Shown: one piece after another, positions 5,616-6,640 of the stretch
How the letters are laid out: each line of letters starts with the position of its first letter
Numbering within the stretch: the stretch's first letter is position 1
NCBI GenBank assembly: GCA_025458665.1
Contig: JALOSG010000149.1
Span: forward strand, 1 to 6,640
From: Serpentinimonas sp.
Lineage (GTDB): Bacteria; Pseudomonadota; Gammaproteobacteria; Burkholderiales; Burkholderiaceae_C
DNA: 6,640 nucleotides
Direction: 5' to 3'
Made by a program: the position numbers and the translations under genes
Notes under the pieces: generated by a model
Database searches by the model: none
Told to the model about the DNA's origin: nothing
Seen by the model: the letters and a program-made list of their open reading frames with translations, nothing else

Positions 5616-5650
5616 TTCGGTGCTGGTCCGCCTCCCGGAACCGTTTCCCC

Positions 5651-6481
5651 ATGGACCTCACACTGCTGCTCAAGGCCGCCCTCATGGGGCTGGTGGAAGG
5701 GCTGACCGAATTTCTGCCGGTGTCGTCCACCGGGCACCTCATCCTCACCGCGGCGCTCATCGACCTGCATGGCGAGAAGATCAAGCTCTTCGAAGTGGTG
5801 ATTCAGACCGGTGCCATCCTGGCCATCGTATCCCTGTACCTGCAGCGCCTGCTGGGTACCGTGCGCGGGCTGGCCACCGACCGCGTGGCGCAGCGCTTCA
5901 CGGCCAACGTGCTACTGGGCTTCTTCCCTGCCGCGCTGGCGGGTTTTCTGTTCATCGATGTGATCAAGGGCGTGCTGTTCAACCCGGTGGTGGTGGCCGC
6001 CGGTTTCATTGCTGGTGGCGTGGTGATGTTGTGGGTGGAGGCCCGGCAGGCGCGCCAGCCGGCACAGCGTGTACAGGATGTGGATGCGGTGGGCTGGAAA
6101 GATGCGCTGGCGGTGGGTGCCATCCAGTGCCTGGCTCTGATTCCGGGGGTGAGCCGGTCCGGGGCCACCATCATCGGGGCCATGGCGCTGGGCTTTTCGC
6201 GCAGGGCCGCCACGGAGTTCAGCTTTTTCCTCGCCAGTCCCATGATCTTTGGTGCGGCCACCTACGACCTCTACCGCAACCACCACCTGCTGTCCTGGAC
6301 CGATCTGCCTTTCTTTGCGGTGGGGCTGGTAGTCTCTTATCTGTCGGCGTGGGTGTGTGTGAAGTGGCTGTTGCGCTACGTGGCCAGCCACACCTATGTG
6401 CCGTTTGCCTGGTACCGCATCGCCTTCGGGCTCTTGATTCTGGCCACGGCCTACGGTGGCCTGGTGGACTGGACGCCGTGA
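5651..6481 (+). CDS. uppP: Undecaprenyl-diphosphate phosphatase
   Basis: UppP (BacA) removes one phosphate from undecaprenyl diphosphate, regenerating the lipid carrier for peptidoglycan and other envelope polymers; extra copies give bacitracin resistance. The product has 276 residues, the usual length. The first family signature is VEGLTEFLPVSSTGHL (15-30), with Glu16, Glu20, Ser26 and His29; Glu20 and Ser26 correspond to E. coli Glu21 and Ser27. The second is LIPGVSRSGATIIGAM (163-178), with Arg169 corresponding to E. coli Arg174. Several hydrophobic helices surround the two motifs, for example VVVAAGFIAGGVVMLWV (113-129) and FFAVGLVVSYLSAWVCV (221-237). The ATG at 5651 starts directly before the conserved N terminus (MDLTLLLKAALMGLVEGLTE), with only a weak GGAA about 10 nt upstream. 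The stop overlaps the next gene as GTGA. Confidence 0.97.
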   Translation: MDLTLLLKAALMGLVEGLTEFLPVSSTGHLILTAALIDLHGEKIKLFEVVIQTGAILAIVSLYLQRLLGTVRGLATDRVAQRFTANVLLGFFPAALAGFLFIDVIKGVLFNPVVVAAGFIAGGVVMLWVEARQARQPAQRVQDVDAVGWKDALAVGAIQCLALIPGVSRSGATIIGAMALGFSRRAATEFSFFLASPMIFGAATYDLYRNHHLLSWTDLPFFAVGLVVSYLSAWVCVKWLLRYVASHTYVPFAWYRIAFGLLILATAYGGLVDWTP

Positions 6482-6640
6482 ACCGCTTGCTGGTTCCACT
6501 TGCCTCCCTGCTCAGTGGCGTGGGGCTGCTGGTGGTGGGTGTGGGCCTGCTGTTCTCGGTGGTGGGCCTGCGCGGTGGGCTGGCCGATTTCTCCACCACC
6601 GTGCTGGGGCTGGTCATGTCGGCCTACTTTGCCGGCTTCG
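6478..6640 (+). CDS. MFS transporter, N-terminal fragment (3' end outside window)
   Basis: The first 54 codons of a membrane protein, open to the window edge. It begins at a GTG (6478-6480) overlapping the uppP stop as GTGA, giving MNRLLVPLASLLSGVGLLVV. The first hydrophobic helix (about 4-29) is followed by a short polar loop RGGLADF and STTVLGLVMSAYFAGF, the start of helix 2. The phrase FSTTVLGLVMSAYFAGF, before the expected helix 2-3 loop motif, resembles major facilitator proteins of the YcaD-like group. Substrate is unknown and the diagnostic loop is cut off, so the family call is moderate. The start is inferred from the overlap; no independent Shine-Dalgarno is obvious, and translational coupling to uppP is likely. 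Confidence 0.78.
   Translation, partial: MNRLLVPLASLLSGVGLLVVGVGLLFSVVGLRGGLADFSTTVLGLVMSAYFAGF

Overview
The window is GC-rich housekeeping DNA from a betaproteobacterium. The order pheT-ihfA, the Burkholderiales-type GlnRS with a spacer before its PPEPNGYLHVGH motif, and the sequence character of the proteins point to Burkholderiales, most likely Comamonadaceae (Acidovorax-like). That assignment is inference from remembered family sequences, not a search. I see no rRNA, tRNA, CRISPR array, insertion sequence or phage gene, and base composition and codon use look even throughout.

Layout, left to right. (1) 3-914, plus strand: the 3' end of pheT (PheRS beta subunit), then ihfA (IHF alpha subunit), the classical pheT-ihfA pair. 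(2) 922-4813, minus strand, read right to left: glnS (glutaminyl-tRNA synthetase), a DUF938-type SAM methyltransferase, a TerB-like protein and an EamA/DMT-family permease. glnS and the methyltransferase overlap by GTGA, and terB and the permease by ATGA, so this looks like a four-gene operon with translational coupling at two junctions. ihfA and the permease converge with only 7 bp between their stop codons. (3) 4814-4969: a 156-bp divergent promoter region holding two inverted-repeat pairs whose arms interleave, the most unusual non-coding structure in the window. (4) 4970-5497, plus strand: a small exported basic protein of unknown function, rich in Gly, His, Pro and Tyr, ending in a four-unit YRGD-type repeat, followed by a probable intrinsic terminator. 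(5) 5651-6640, plus strand: uppP (undecaprenyl-diphosphate phosphatase), then by GTGA overlap the start of an MFS transporter cut off by the window edge.

The known functions are translation (PheRS, GlnRS), nucleoid architecture (IHF), recycling of the cell-wall lipid carrier (UppP) and membrane transport. I found no convincing new biological system. The items most worth checking are the interleaved inverted repeats at 4854-4915, the uncharacterised exported protein, and the tight coupling of the DUF938 methyltransferase to glnS.
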